The notes below the pieces were generated by a model. The model made no database searches, was not told where the DNA came from, and was given only the letters and a program-made list of their open reading frames with translations. From NCBI GenBank assembly GCA_015657535.1, contig JADHZB010000891.1, forward strand, positions 1 through 16,789: 16,789 nt of DNA, in the 5' to 3' direction. Position 1 is the first letter of the stretch. Each line of letters starts with the position of its first letter. The position numbers and the translations under genes were made by a program. Below, one piece after another: positions 1-9,389 of the stretch. This DNA is from Nephromyces sp. MM_2019. Its lineage: Eukaryota; Apicomplexa; Aconoidasida; Nephromycida.

Positions 1-292
1 CAAGGAAATAGTGAAAGGCGAGTTGTTTTACTAGTAAAAAGCCCATCAGTACAAAAAAAGAGGACAAACCAAGCTTATAAATGACAAACACACACACACT
101 CAGTATACACACCTCGAAAGATCTCTCCACCAACACACACCAATATCTTAAGAGTTACACACACCGTCTCAAAAGCTCTCTCAACCAACAAAGCACCCAT
201 GAATGTTATAAGACACACACCCACACCAACCCACCCAATAACCCACAATATACCCACATACGCACACCCACACACACACCTATATACATTAC
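1..292 (-). other. Probable intron at the 3' side of the large minus-strand gene, CA-rich on the + strand
   Basis: Read on the - strand, this follows the AAG|GTAATG donor and is rich in TGTGTG, as seen after the donors of the V-ATPase gene. A possible acceptor TTTTTACTAG lies near 29-38, so a further exon may continue off the left edge. The hydrophobic Cys/Val-rich tail obtained by reading straight through is taken as translated intron. Confidence 0.5.
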
Positions 293-3200
293 CTTCACAG
301 CTCACTACACCAAACTTCCAAGTGACGGAATCATCAGAACTGATAGAAGCATCTTCAAGAAGCTCCTTATCAGCAGCAGATATCGTTTCTTCAGGTTGAT
401 TAAACGAAGTGTGTGCGGACCCTTCATTGCTAAGCCCCAAGCTTGAAGACTGAACACGCTTCTCACGGCAAGGCTTTGCTTCTTCATCTCTCAGCGAAGG
501 AGGAGAGAACGAAGCAGGAGAAACGAACAAACCCTCATCTTCAGCAGATTCCTTCCAATTTCTTTCTTCTGACGGAACTTCATCAGCTACTTTCTTACTG
601 TGAAGAAGCTCTTTATCTTCAATCAACACATCACCTTGAAGAGGAGTAAAAGCTTCCATCCTCAAGGTGAAAGGAGGAGATTCTCTTCCACCCAGTGAGG
701 GGGATTGGAGTGGAGATTCTCTCCCTTTCCATGGGGGATATGCCTTAGAAGATGCTCGTTTACTCAATGAAAAAGCAGAGAGAGGAGACTCTCCCCTTTT
801 CAATGAAGATGATTCTTCTCTTCTCCTCAGTGAAGCAGCTTCATCCTTTCTAGCACTAGCAAGGCAAGGCTTTATCTGCTGATCATCATCATATTGCTGC
901 ACACTATCAATGAGACTCCCCAGAATATCACTGTGTGTGTCGACTTCGCTGGAAAATGGATCAGAGACGATGGTTGGTGGGTAGCAAACGGTATCTTCAA
1001 GATTCACTGCTTCAGAACCAGCGATTTCTCCCTCTAAACAAGTGTCTTCAGCTGTAAGTACACCGCCGAAACATGAAGTTTCACCGTCTTCAACAGCTGA
1101 GCAATGATGTGCTACATCGCCGAGCTTACAGATCTGTTTCAATCCAGAAAGAGAGCAGATGCACTCCGCAGCTTCGTGTGTTGCATGGAGTGTCGAGGAG
1201 AGATCGTTAAGCCTTTTGGTAGGCTGCTGTAAAGGAAGCTTAGAGGTAGGCGTATCATCTGTTTGAGGGAGGTTGGAACGGCTCGGAAGGCATGGAGGAG
1301 CCATGAGTAACACATTATCTTCACACACACCATCCTCACATACATCAACTTCCCTAGAAAGGAGTGGAAGCTTCGTGCATTTACTATGATCCATGGTGGG
1401 ACCAGCAAGTAGCAGGAGACCTTCAGCAGAAAAATCACCTCCCCTATCTCCACTGTGCATGCCCCTCCCNCACCCATTCCACCCCCTACGGTAGACACAT
1501 TTTCCCCCCTCATCTCAAGCTCATCGCACAAAGGCAGTTCCTCATCAGAAGCTTCCCGCTTTGTTGCCAACAGCGTACCAACCAGTGGCTGCCCTTTCTC
1601 CACGCATGTGTATGCTGTTTCCTTTGCAGAGAATTTTGGCAACACACAAGCCCAGCAGGAATCTTCGCAAGAAATTCCCTCATCTCCCCCGCTCCACGCA
1701 CAAACACCAGATTTACCACACCTTACTCTATTCATCTCAATATTGTGTGCTGGAGCAGCGAAGCCTGAAGAAACAAAAGATTCTCTGCCCTCAGAAGATA
1801 GTGAGAGATTCTCAGTCTGATTCTCAGCTCGACGGTGATGAGGTGGAGAAAGCTGCAGAAGCCTCAGAATCTCCACTAAGGATATGGTAGTCTGCTGTAT
1901 GTACAGGCAGAAATTCCACCATTCCATAAACCGGCTAAGCAGCTGCTGCAGATTACTCATCAGAGCTATCAGTAGAGAGCATCCACACACAGATTTCCAG
2001 CAGCTAAAATCACCAGTAGAAGGAGTTGAAGCAGGTTGAAGAGGCTGACTGGTGGAATGTTTAGTTAAGAAACCCCTGAGGGATGGGTGGGGTGGTGAAG
2101 ATTGCAGTTTTCTACCTTCCAGATGACCCCCTTCACCACTTTCGAGCTGACTCACTTCAACATCCAGGCACCCCCCTTCAACACCACCGAGATAGCGACC
2201 TTCACCACCACCGAGATAGCGACCTTCACCATCACCGTGATAGCGACCTTCACCATCACCGTGATAGCGACCTTCACCACCACCGAGATCTACCCCCCCA
2301 CTACCACCACCGAGATCTACCCCCCCACTACCACCACCGAGATCTACCCCCCCACTACCACCACCGAGATCTACCCCCCCACTACCACCACCGAGATCTA
2401 CCCCCCCACTACCACCACCGAGATCTACCCCCCCACTACCACCACCGAGATCTACCCCCCCACTACCACCACCGAGTTGCCTCCCCTCATCACCTAAAAT
2501 GCACCCCCCTTCACCGCTCTCCCTACAACCCTCATCCCCCCCCCCCTTTGCTGACACCTGAAGATGCTGTAACACATAGTTTTCTTCCGTGTAGCGATGT
2601 AATGAAGTAAGCAAAGAAGACAAAGTGTCAAAGAGCTCCTTCACAGAGTAGAATCGCTCATGATTGTGCTGATGAACAGAGCTGTGTGTGAAATACTGCT
2701 GCTCTATCAGAGAAGGTATAAGGGGAGGTGTGTGTGTGTTCTTTACCACTCCCTTATGACCAGTATAGCACTGAGATAAGGAGGGGGTTTCCCCAGTGTG
2801 AAAGCCTCTGCAATTAACGGCATGATGAGAGGTTTCTGGCCCTTTACTAGAGGAAGAGAACTCCCCTACATCTTCAATGGAAGGCTGTGTGTGAGGGCGT
2901 GTATGCTCCATGCTATCATGGGAAGGATGTGTGCGAGAAGATCTGTGCCCCATAGCTTCAGTCACACACTGTGTGTGAGCGTACCTACCCCCCAATGCTT
3001 CAGTAACACAATGCACGCTACAACACTCCCCCCTCCCTGCCCCCAATCTACGCTGCTTCCCATCATCTCTCTTATGGCTTCCTAAAGCCCCTTCCAAGCA
3101 GCAGCACTGGGGACTCCCCGAATGGGTAGAGAGGGTAGAAGGGGGGTGGCTGTGGAAGGGGATACCTTTGTGTTCCCGCAGCTGCAAGCACATCCCCTGA

Positions 3201-4841
3201 AGATCACCTGCACACACACAGTGGTGGATCTGTTTCTTAACACTCCAATTAAGCCTCTGCCCTTCTGAGAACCCACTCATTGGAGCAGCCTTCTTCATAG
3301 TAGATGCATACGAGAGAGTCTGGGGGGAAGCTGCTAAATCTCCATTCACAGGCATCTCCTCGAAGAGAGACTTTTCCACCCTTTCTGTACCCTCCCCAAT
3401 GATGTTTTCTGTGAAACCTCTTGCAAGAGAACTTTCAAGATTTGCCGCTTGAGGAAGATCTAAAGAAGGATCGTCCTCAAGATCTTTCTCTAGATCTTTA
3501 CCCCAAGCATTAGCACACCCCAAAACCCTCTCCTCCCTGAGATCACCCCCCAAAACTTCCCCCCCATCAAAACCTCCCCCCTCCAATTCATTCTCTTTCT
3601 TAACCCCTCCCCTCCCTATGGGAATGGAGGGTGCAAACACATGCTCACACCCCAGTAAAGCACCCACAGAAACACCCCCCAAACAGCAAGAGCAGGTAGA
3701 AGAGCTTGAAGGATTCCTCATCGATAGGACAACATCACCCTTTCTGCAGCAGCAAGAGGAGGTCGTTGAGGCTGAGCCCCCCAAGCTTTGCACACAGCCT
3801 ACTAAGCTCTTCGGCTTTGATGAGGATGAAGACAAGGCTAATAGCTGCTCATTAAAATCATGAACAAGCGAGGTTGTGTATGTGTGCGAGGTTCTGTGAG
3901 AGGTGGTGTGTGTGGGAGAGGTGGTGTGTGTGTGAGAGGTGATGTATGTGCAATGGGAGGTGGAGTGTTCGCAGCTGGTAGTGTGTGTGTGGGAGGCAGT
4001 TTGTGTGAGGGAAGTTCTGTGTTTGCAGCAGGCAGTGTGTGTGTGGGAGGCAGTTTGTGTGCGGAAGGTAGCTGGTTTATGAGAGCCAGCGAGCGTACAG
4101 GAGGTAGTGTGAATACCATCCTCGAAAGGTGCATCAAGCTTAGTGTGTGAATTACAATAAGTGTGTGCGACATTCGTAAGGTGCACAGTACCTGAAGTTT
4201 GCACCTCATCGCTATTTTGCACCCTATCTTTCAAGGGGATGCAGCTAGCAATGCACACTGCAGTTTGTATTGAATCTTCTGTTAGAGACACACCAAGTTC
4301 TGCGGGTAGAAGAGAAGAATACCGATCACGACAGCTGGAGGTAGAACTAAGGAGATTTCTGATCAGCTCAGGAGCTTGTATATCGGGGGGTCCTCTCAAA
4401 AAGAAAGGGGGGGTGGTAGAGGGGGTGGGTGTGAGGTTGGCAGAGGGAGGGGTGGGGTTGTTTGAGAGGAGTTGGGGGGTGATAGAGGCGGGATGGGGGT
4501 CAGTAGAAGGGGCGATGGGGTTGGTAGAGAGGGGAGAAACGCCCCCAAACGGGGAAGGAATCCCCCCAAACAGAGAGGAAATAGCCTTAAAAGATGTGTG
4601 CTCCGGCGTGTGTAAAACAATCGCCTGGGGGGTTTCAAAGATTGAAGATGACATCGAAACGAAGGATTCACCCCCCTCCTCATCATCATGCAAAGACTCT
4701 TCAACAGCGCTAGGCGTAGCTGGCAGCTTATGCTGCTTGAAGCATCGTTTCATCATCTTCAAAAGCAATTCATCAGCTTCATCAACAAAGTTGTAGCAAG
4801 AAGGCTTAGCATTGTAGAGAAGTATAGTCCGCGGAGGGCCG
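293..4841 (-). CDS. Large low-complexity protein, main exon of a partial gene, broken at an ambiguous base
   Basis: Not recognised. On the - strand the frame runs open from 4841 to the N at 1470. Past it, the protein-like frame is the neighbouring one, running on to about 293. The exon start is set by TTTACAG at 4848-4842; the Met at 4852 sits in the intron and is not the start. The exon probably ends at AAG|GTAATG (293/292), with TG-rich intron beyond. Order from the N-terminal side: a globular-looking start (VDEADELLLKMMKRC), a Pro/Thr/Ser region (4400-4560), a His-Thr-Ser-rich region (3860-4150), and helical blocks near 3155-3300 (LNWSVKKQIHHC), 2540-2665 (VKELFDTLSSLLTSL) and 1845-2005 (IALMSNLQQLLSRFMEWW). 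A Gly-rich repeat (2189-2473) lies between the last two. After the break come a Ser-Pro/Arg-rich region (665-850, RGESPLSAF and GRESP repeats) and an acidic tail. Small in-frame introns could be hidden. Confidence 0.6.
2189..2284 (-). repeat. 24-bp coding minisatellite, four copies (Gly-Glu-Gly-Arg-Tyr type)
   Basis: Four 24-bp units of the form GAGATAGCGACCTTCACCAC with C/T variation, directly abutting the 27-bp array. On the - strand they encode eight-residue units such as GEGRYHGD and GEGRYLGG. The change of period at position 2285 marks two separate expansion events in one Gly-rich region. Confidence 0.92.
2285..2473 (-). repeat. 27-bp coding minisatellite, seven copies (GGGSGGVDL)
   Basis: Seven consecutive 27-bp units, virtually identical, each with GAGATCTA, seven C and ACTACCACCACC on the + strand. 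On the - strand each encodes the nonapeptide GGGSGGVDL. The unit length is a multiple of three, so copy changes keep the frame. The near-identity of copies suggests recent expansion. Confidence 0.95.
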
Positions 4842-4947
4842 CTGTAAAGCACACAAGAGCATCACAGTGATCCCTCAATATTATCTTTCAGGGGTGAGGG
4901 GGTGGGGGATTCAACAGCAAGCAGAAAAGCTTTACTCTCTCACACAC

Positions 4948-4998
4948 ATATATAGAGGTGTAGTCGAGATGGGAAGGGAAAGACAAGAAGAAAATCCG
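4948..4998 (-). CDS. Candidate upstream exon of the large minus-strand gene
   Basis: Acceptor CTTTTCCTCTTTATCCAG ends at 4999, with a strong pyrimidine tract. The 51-bp exon is followed by the donor TATAT|GTGTGTGAG at 4947. In the one frame that leaves two spare bases it reads GFSSCLSLPISTTPLY. Its two terminal bases plus the first base of the next exon (4841) make an Ile codon, giving LYIGPPRTILL across the junction. The phase match across the 106-bp intron supports the join. The peptide itself has no recognised homology. Confidence 0.4.
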
Positions 4999-5029
4999 CT
5001 GGATAAAGAGGAAAAGATTCGATGAGGGT

Positions 5030-5520
5030 GGGGTTACGGAGGCAGTATGTGTGCTGGTAGGTTTCGGCGTATGTGAACGTGTGTTGTGTGCATGTTGGTA
5101 GATGTGTCTGTGTGTGGGTGGGTTGGTGGGTGGGTTAGTGTGTGTATGTGTTTGAAGTGAAAAAGGCGTGAAGCAGTGGGTGAACCTGTAAAAAACACAC
5201 TCACGATATAAAAAAATAGAGATGCCACACACAGATGGCAGGATGAAAGTTATGCATACACACACATTGTATATACTATATCTATAAACTTAATATATTA
5301 GCGAAATACACACAAAGAACACACCAACTACCAAATATTCGCACCACACACCAACGGAGAGGCTACACACACAGACCCTTGTACTCACAATGCAGAAACA
5401 AATGCATGGGCGGACCCACAACAGCACACTAGAGAAACACACACTGATACTACATCCACTGTTGTACACACTAAACACACATCAAACACCTACGCACACA
5501 AAAAAACCCTTAAAACTTAC
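5030..5520. other. TG-rich then CA-rich stretch, no secure gene
   Basis: 5040-5160 is TG-rich on the + strand (GTGTGTTGTGTG, GGTTGGTGGGTGGG). 5240-5500 is CA-rich. A - strand acceptor-like GTTTTTTACAG ends near 5190 with a short open frame after it (VHPLLHAFFTSN), but no good donor follows. Nothing else is supported. Confidence 0.5.
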
Positions 5521-5588
5521 TAGGTAGCTCCAGGCAGCAGCGTCTAATGCAAAGCTTGCTATCAAATTCCAGCAATTCCATATACAGC
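5521..5588 (-). CDS. Candidate exon further upstream on the minus strand
   Basis: Between ATTTAAG| and CTA|GTAAGTTTT on the - strand, one frame reads [20 protein letters not shown] plus YL. That composition is ordinary globular protein, unlike the surrounding repeats. The GTAAGT donor is near-perfect; the acceptor is weak. It could belong to the large minus-strand gene, but an intervening exon would be needed to reconcile phases. Confidence 0.3.
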
Positions 5589-5627
5589 CTTAAATGGAAT
5601 AACACAACTCACACGAAAGGAAGGCAA

Positions 5628-5877
5628 GACACACACACACAGAGACACACACACAGAGACACACACACAGAAACACACACACAGAAACACACACACAGAG
5701 ACACACACACAGAGACACACACACAGAGACACACACACAGAGACACACACTAACACACACAGAGACACACACACAGAGACACACACAGAGACACACACAG
5801 AGACACACACACTAATACACACACTAACACACACACTAATACACACACAGAGACACACACACTAACACACACACACT
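5628..5877. repeat. CA-based minisatellite with 14-bp units (AGAGACACACACAC)
   Basis: About 250 bp of ACACAC interrupted regularly by AGAG, AGAA, CTAAC or CTAAT. The clearest register is 14 bp in the left half; it becomes irregular to the right. Every frame is open over much of it, giving Thr-His-Thr-Glu or Cys-Val peptides that are not genes. Confidence 0.95.
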
Positions 5878-5910
5878 AAAAAATAGAAAAAACTCAAAAG
5901 ATGCGGTAGT

Positions 5911-5918
5911 TGCATGCA
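5911..5918. promoter_or_regulatory. TGCATGCA palindrome
   Basis: An exact TGCATGCA. TGCATGC-type motifs are known upstream of genes in several apicomplexans and are linked to ApiAP2 DNA-binding proteins. No adjacent start site is identified here, so any function is inference, and an 8-mer can occur by chance. Confidence 0.2.
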
Positions 5919-6045
5919 TTAAGTCGATGCATTCACATACTGTGTTTTTTTCAAAAATCAAACAACACAAATAAACTCCTTTTCATTGCCTTGAACGATA
6001 AATGCACGTGCAAAAAACAGCAAACTGAAAATCGCTATAAATGGG

Positions 6046-6240
6046 GGTGTATTTACACCTGAATCTCACCACACACACACACACACACATGCACAACAAA
6101 CTATCTATAACAGCTTTAAGAAATATATGCACAAAAAGCTTCTTGAAAACCAGGTGTATGTACACCTCAACACTACCATACACACACAACCCCATTTAAA
6201 AATAACTACCAAGAAGGGTTTATCTACACCTCAATCTGCT
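6046..6240. repeat. Three diverged copies of a GGTGTAT(N)TACACCTCAATCT-like element
   Basis: Inverted-repeat cores lie at 6046-6059 (GGTGTATTTACACC) and 6152-6167 (AGGTGTATGTACACCT). A diverged third copy near 6218-6240 reads TTTATCTACACCTCAATCTG. The TACACCT cores are followed by GAATCT, CAACAC or CAATCT. They sit in CA-rich non-coding DNA. Confidence 0.55.
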
Positions 6241-6670
6241 ATACACGCAGAATATTTTCCCAGGATAAGCAAAGGCTTCAAGAAAGATGCAAAATACCAC
6301 ACACAAACACCTTGTAAACAATGCAAGACTAAGTGCTTTACCGATCTAGACATGAAGACCTATGAATAGCACGAAGATTTTTATGTGAATACAGAAAAAT
6401 GTGCACACACAAAGGTACAGAAAACCCTACAATGCAAACATGGTTTATAGAGCTAAAACATCTATCTAGATATACAAAAAAACTACCTAAAAATACAATT
6501 CTTAGAAGATGAATAAGATGAAAAAGATGAAACAAAAAAAATTATCAAAAAATGCAAAAAAATCCTAGAATTCTGCAAGATTATAAGCTCATGTATGGAG
6601 TGTACGTACACTACACTAGACTTTTGTATTTTTAAGAGTATATTTCGACTGCAAAATCAATTGACTCAAT
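6240..6670. other. AT-rich stretch, no gene seen, one perfect 14-bp palindrome
   Basis: Short A-rich runs, no convincing splice-bounded frame. AGTGTACGTACACT at 6599-6612 is a perfect palindrome and belongs to the dispersed family described under findings. Confidence 0.5.
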
Positions 6671-6689
6671 CACTCCATTTGTAGGAATC

Positions 6690-6870
6690 TGTACGGAGGG
6701 GGGGGTGATAGGATAGGGTCGTGAGGTGGGTGCAGGGGGGGCTGGTATTGTAGGTGGGGTCTTGGGGGGAGAGGAATTGTAGGGGGGAGTTTTGAAGATG
6801 ATGCATGTGGGGGATGATGGTGCGAAGGGGGGGGAATGAGGGGGGTATGGGGGTGGTTCTGGAGGAACTT
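6690..6870. other. G-rich block on the + strand (proline-rich frame on the - strand)
   Basis: Many runs of four to eight G separated by short spacers over about 180 bp. The - strand is open and would encode a Pro/His-rich peptide (LPPRPHLQYQPPLHPP type) similar in composition to the Pro/Thr region of the large minus-strand gene. No good splice sites bound it. It may be an exon, but may equally be G-rich non-coding DNA able to form quadruplexes. Confidence 0.4.
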
Positions 6871-6959
6871 CATGGGGGTGTAAGACTAGTCTGCTAATAT
6901 TCTCAAAACAGGAGAGTAATGCCTAGCTTATGTTCACTCATGCCTCAAGACCAAAAGAG

Positions 6960-7180
6960 ATGAAAACTCATACTTGAAGTATTCCTGGAGTGTATGTGGT
7001 ACACACACTCTAATTCCATCCAAATCCCTCTAATGCTCAAAAATTTTCGGTGGTAAGATCCACACACACGTGCATTATTTTCATGCAAAAAACCCTCGGA
7101 TAATTTGAAGAATCTCATCAAATCTTCTACACATACACACACATTCACAGATGCAAACACACACAGAAACGCACACATAT
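6960..7180 (-). CDS. Weak candidate coding stretch on the minus strand
   Basis: An open - frame reads VEDLMRFFKLSEGFLHENNA and on through RKFLSIRGIWMELE. This is more protein-like than its surroundings. No convincing donor and acceptor pair frames it, and a GTAAGATCC donor-like site occurs on the opposite strand at about 7054. Low confidence. Confidence 0.15.
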
Positions 7181-7251
7181 GCACTCACACACACATTTTT
7201 CACTTAAAACACCCCTATAAGTTGAAGCACCCCTTCACACTTCCCAGAAGA

Positions 7252-7252
<1 letters not shown>

Positions 7253-7336
<84 letters not shown>
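7253..7336. repeat. Pure (AC)42 microsatellite
   Basis: 84 bp of uninterrupted AC. It is the longest perfect dinucleotide run in the window and is likely length-variable. Poly Thr-His reading frames across it are artefacts. Confidence 0.98.
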
Positions 7337-7339
<3 letters not shown>

Positions 7340-7741
7340 CTCCACCTACTTCGCTCCTTACCTGTTATTACACCTTGAAATAATACCCCCTTCAGAAAAA
7401 AAATCAGTATCACTGATAGTAGCGTGGTGCTTTTTATGCAGCAGCCTCTACTGTGTGCGTGTGTGCTGCCACGAAAACACTTCAAACTTGAAAGAAAATC
7501 TTTGCACACACACAAATGTACACTCACTCCAAGCAGTTATAGTATGAAGTTGTTCATTAGTGTTGCTATGTACTTTTTATCTCTCACTTTCTGGAATAAA
7601 AAAAGGTGCACACACACATGCAGGCATAGTGCACATACACGCGTAGGACGCACACAGTTTAGCACCTAAACACTATCTAGCACACACACAATTTAGCACG
7701 CCCACACAAACATAATCAACTGCATAGATAGGCTTCCAATA

Positions 7742-7838
7742 TCAATAAAAATCGGATTCATAACGAATATGCTGGAATCTATGGTTATCAAGAGGCAACC
7801 TGTTAAGCATTGCCTCCCAAACCATCAGAATTAAGAGC
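7742..7838 (-). CDS. Candidate terminal exon of an unrecognised minus-strand gene
   Basis: Acceptor GGACTCCGGCAG (ending 7839) is followed by a single-base split codon and 31 sense codons to TGA at 7744-7742. The peptide includes LLILMVWEAMLNRLPLDN and ends HRFQHIRYESDFY. It is free of the CA/TG composition on both sides. The family is not recognised. The upstream intron would be TG/CA-rich (7890-8290). It could be the last exon of the gene whose exons lie at 8891-9380, or of a separate gene. Confidence 0.4.
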
Positions 7839-7839
7839 C

Positions 7840-8300
7840 TGCCGGAGTCCACACATAAAGAGAGAGCAAATAACAATAGTATTGGTGTTTGTGTGTGCTG
7901 GTATGTGTGTCTGTTGGTTTGAGGGCTTGTTGGTATGTCTGTCACCACGTGTTAATTTCGCTGTATTGGTTAGTGTGTGCATGTTGGTATGCGTCAATTT
8001 TTGTGCGTTGGTGTGCGTATTTGTATGTATGTTTTTAAATGTGTGTGTTTGCAGCAGATTCAAACAGTATCAGGAATTTTTCACACACACACGCTGGCTG
8101 TATCAGTATCCTTGTGTGCTATTAGAAAAGTGCATGAGAAATAGTAAAAACCCCAAAACAAACACGCTTATATCGCACAACCACACAAACCTCACACAAA
8201 GATTCCTCACACCTACACACAAGCAAACCTCACACAATTTCACACATATTCACCTCGCGTACACACACCGTGCGCGAACATTATAGTCGTGGATAATCAA
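7840..8300. other. TG-rich block followed by CA-rich block
   Basis: 7885-8050 is TG-rich on the + strand and 8160-8275 is CA-rich. No secure exon. A short - frame (CEKFLILFESAANT, near 8050-8090) and a + frame over the same bases are both open, so neither is called. Confidence 0.4.
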
Positions 8301-8770
8301 AAATCACCCCGAAAGCAGCGGAAATGAAACCAATGCAGTGTGCATGCTCCTATAAGGTAAAGCCTCAGAGGATTAAGTTATGCTATTTGTGGAAAAGGCT
8401 TGAAGTAGCTGCATGTGTGTGCAAAAAGTAATGGCACCTCAGTGCATTTACCCAGCTACAAACTGCAAACTTATACTTTGATGGCTCGCACACATGAGCA
8501 GTCAGCTAAAAATATCGAAATCTGACTGCCTCCCAAATAAGGAAGTCGGCAATACAAAACTTCGCATACACACAGGCGCACACACACGGATGACAGTGAG
8601 TGAAAAGGCGAAAGCAGAACAAGGCATGCTAACAATTAGTAGGGCACACACAGTCATAGCATATCGGAAAGAAACCCCACAAAGCGTATAGCACACATAT
8701 ATACTTAGATTGCACTCATGGGTGTGATTTTATCCATCGCTTTCACATACATAAAATCGAATACACACAA
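8301..8770. other. Mixed non-repeat DNA with ambiguous coding hints
   Basis: A - frame near 8510-8560 reads CIADFLIWEAVRFRYF and ends in TAG; it looks protein-like but lacks a good acceptor (GCGAAG only). A + frame 8494-8691 overlaps it. Neither can be preferred by eye. Confidence 0.25.
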
Positions 8771-8774
8771 ATCC

Positions 8775-8976
8775 TCACAAATTCTTCAACCTGCACCCAC
8801 ACGCACATGCTGCCTTACACACCAGGATAACCTACTTCATACACACCCCCCAGTGCACATAAAAAGCCTCCAAATTCCCTAGTTTTTTACCTTTGCAAAG
8901 CAGCTAAAAAAGTCGCTATATCTTCAAGATAGCGGGCCGTTGAGGCAGCTTCAAAGAGCAAGGAAAAATCGACATA
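8775..8976 (-). CDS. Candidate last two exons of an unrecognised minus-strand gene
   Basis: The exon 8976-8891 reads YVDFSLLFEAASTARYLEDI then ATFLAALQ, with donor CAAAG|GTAAAA at 8891/8890. After a 100-bp intron with acceptor GGGTGCAG, a short exon (8790-8775) completes Arg and adds LKNL before TGA. The phase agrees (two bases plus one). The helix-like composition ends cleanly in a stop. The acceptor of the larger exon could be GTGTGTGAG at 8977 or TTTGAAG at 8949; the first is in phase with the 9174-9380 exon. Function unknown. Confidence 0.4.
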
Positions 8977-9165
8977 CTCACACACAAACATAAAGACTTT
9001 GTCAGAGAAGGAAAAGTCGACATAAAAATATCAGAGAAGAAAAAATCAACAGACACACACATCAACACATGGAAAAATCAGCACATTCACATACAGGGAA
9101 TTATCAACAGACACACATACGCAGGGAAAAATAAACACACACAGATGCTTTATCAAAGAAGAAAA
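8960..9165. repeat. Degenerate tandem repeat of about 27-30 bp (GAGAAGGAAAAATCGACATA...)
   Basis: Around seven diverged units, each made of an A/G-rich head (AAGGAAAAATCGACAT, AAGGAAAAGTCGACAT, AAGAAAAAATCAACAG, ATGGAAAAATCAGCAC and similar) and a CACACA tail. The array lies between two minus-strand exon candidates, largely in the inferred intron. On the - strand each unit gives a pyrimidine tract, GATTTTTCCTT. Confidence 0.65.
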
Positions 9166-9173
9166 AATTACAC

Positions 9174-9380
9174 CGCTTTGCTTGTATATATACTGTCAAT
9201 AGAGGTACTCTCCTCCAATATTACGTATGTGATAGTCGTGAGGCTGCTTTCAAGTACGAGCATAGTGAAGAAGCAGAAAAAAAACACACATAAATTCAGG
9301 TATTCGGCCGCTCCCTTGGCGCTTTCCAGAGGTGCCGAGACTCGGCTTGATGACGGGCGCTTGCAGAGGCTGAAGAGGGG
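9174..9380 (-). CDS. Candidate 207-bp exon of an unrecognised minus-strand gene
   Basis: From an AG at 9382-9381 to the donor GCG|GTGTAA at 9174/9173 the - strand is open for exactly 69 codons. The early part reads RVSAPLESAKGAAEYLNL and the late part SSLTTITYVILEESTSIDSI. A very hydrophobic stretch (CVFFFCFFTMLVL) lies between. Translation continues straight through an eight-T run without losing frame. Phase 0 at both ends fits the 8976-8891 exon after a 197-bp intron. Reading past the donor meets a stop at once. No family recognised. Confidence 0.4.
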
Positions 9381-9389
9381 CTAGCTGTG

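Noticed and set aside
75..292. C-terminal Cys/Val-rich hydrophobic tail of the minus-strand frame, which could look like membrane segments
   Set aside because: It begins right after an AAG|GTAATG donor and has intron-type TG composition, so it is best read as intron.
2083..2610. Plus-strand open frames with DLHHHRD or EIYPPTTTT repeats
   Set aside because: They are opposite-strand shadows of the 24/27-bp coding minisatellites; the minus-strand frame is much longer and continuous on both sides.
3155..3300. Similarity of the VKKQIHHCVCAGDLQG block to CTLH/CRA-type or gamma-tubulin complex helices
   Set aside because: Only a few residues match a loose pattern and the neighbouring parts of those domains were not found; not enough to name the gene.
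4841..4852. Met at 4852 as start of the large minus-strand protein
   Set aside because: The ATG lies upstream of a TTTACAG acceptor, and a phase-compatible exon with a strong acceptor precedes it, so it is more likely intronic.
5628..5877. CRISPR-like alternation of repeat and spacer
   Set aside because: The 14-bp periodicity is simple-sequence interruption, with no unique spacers, in eukaryotic DNA.
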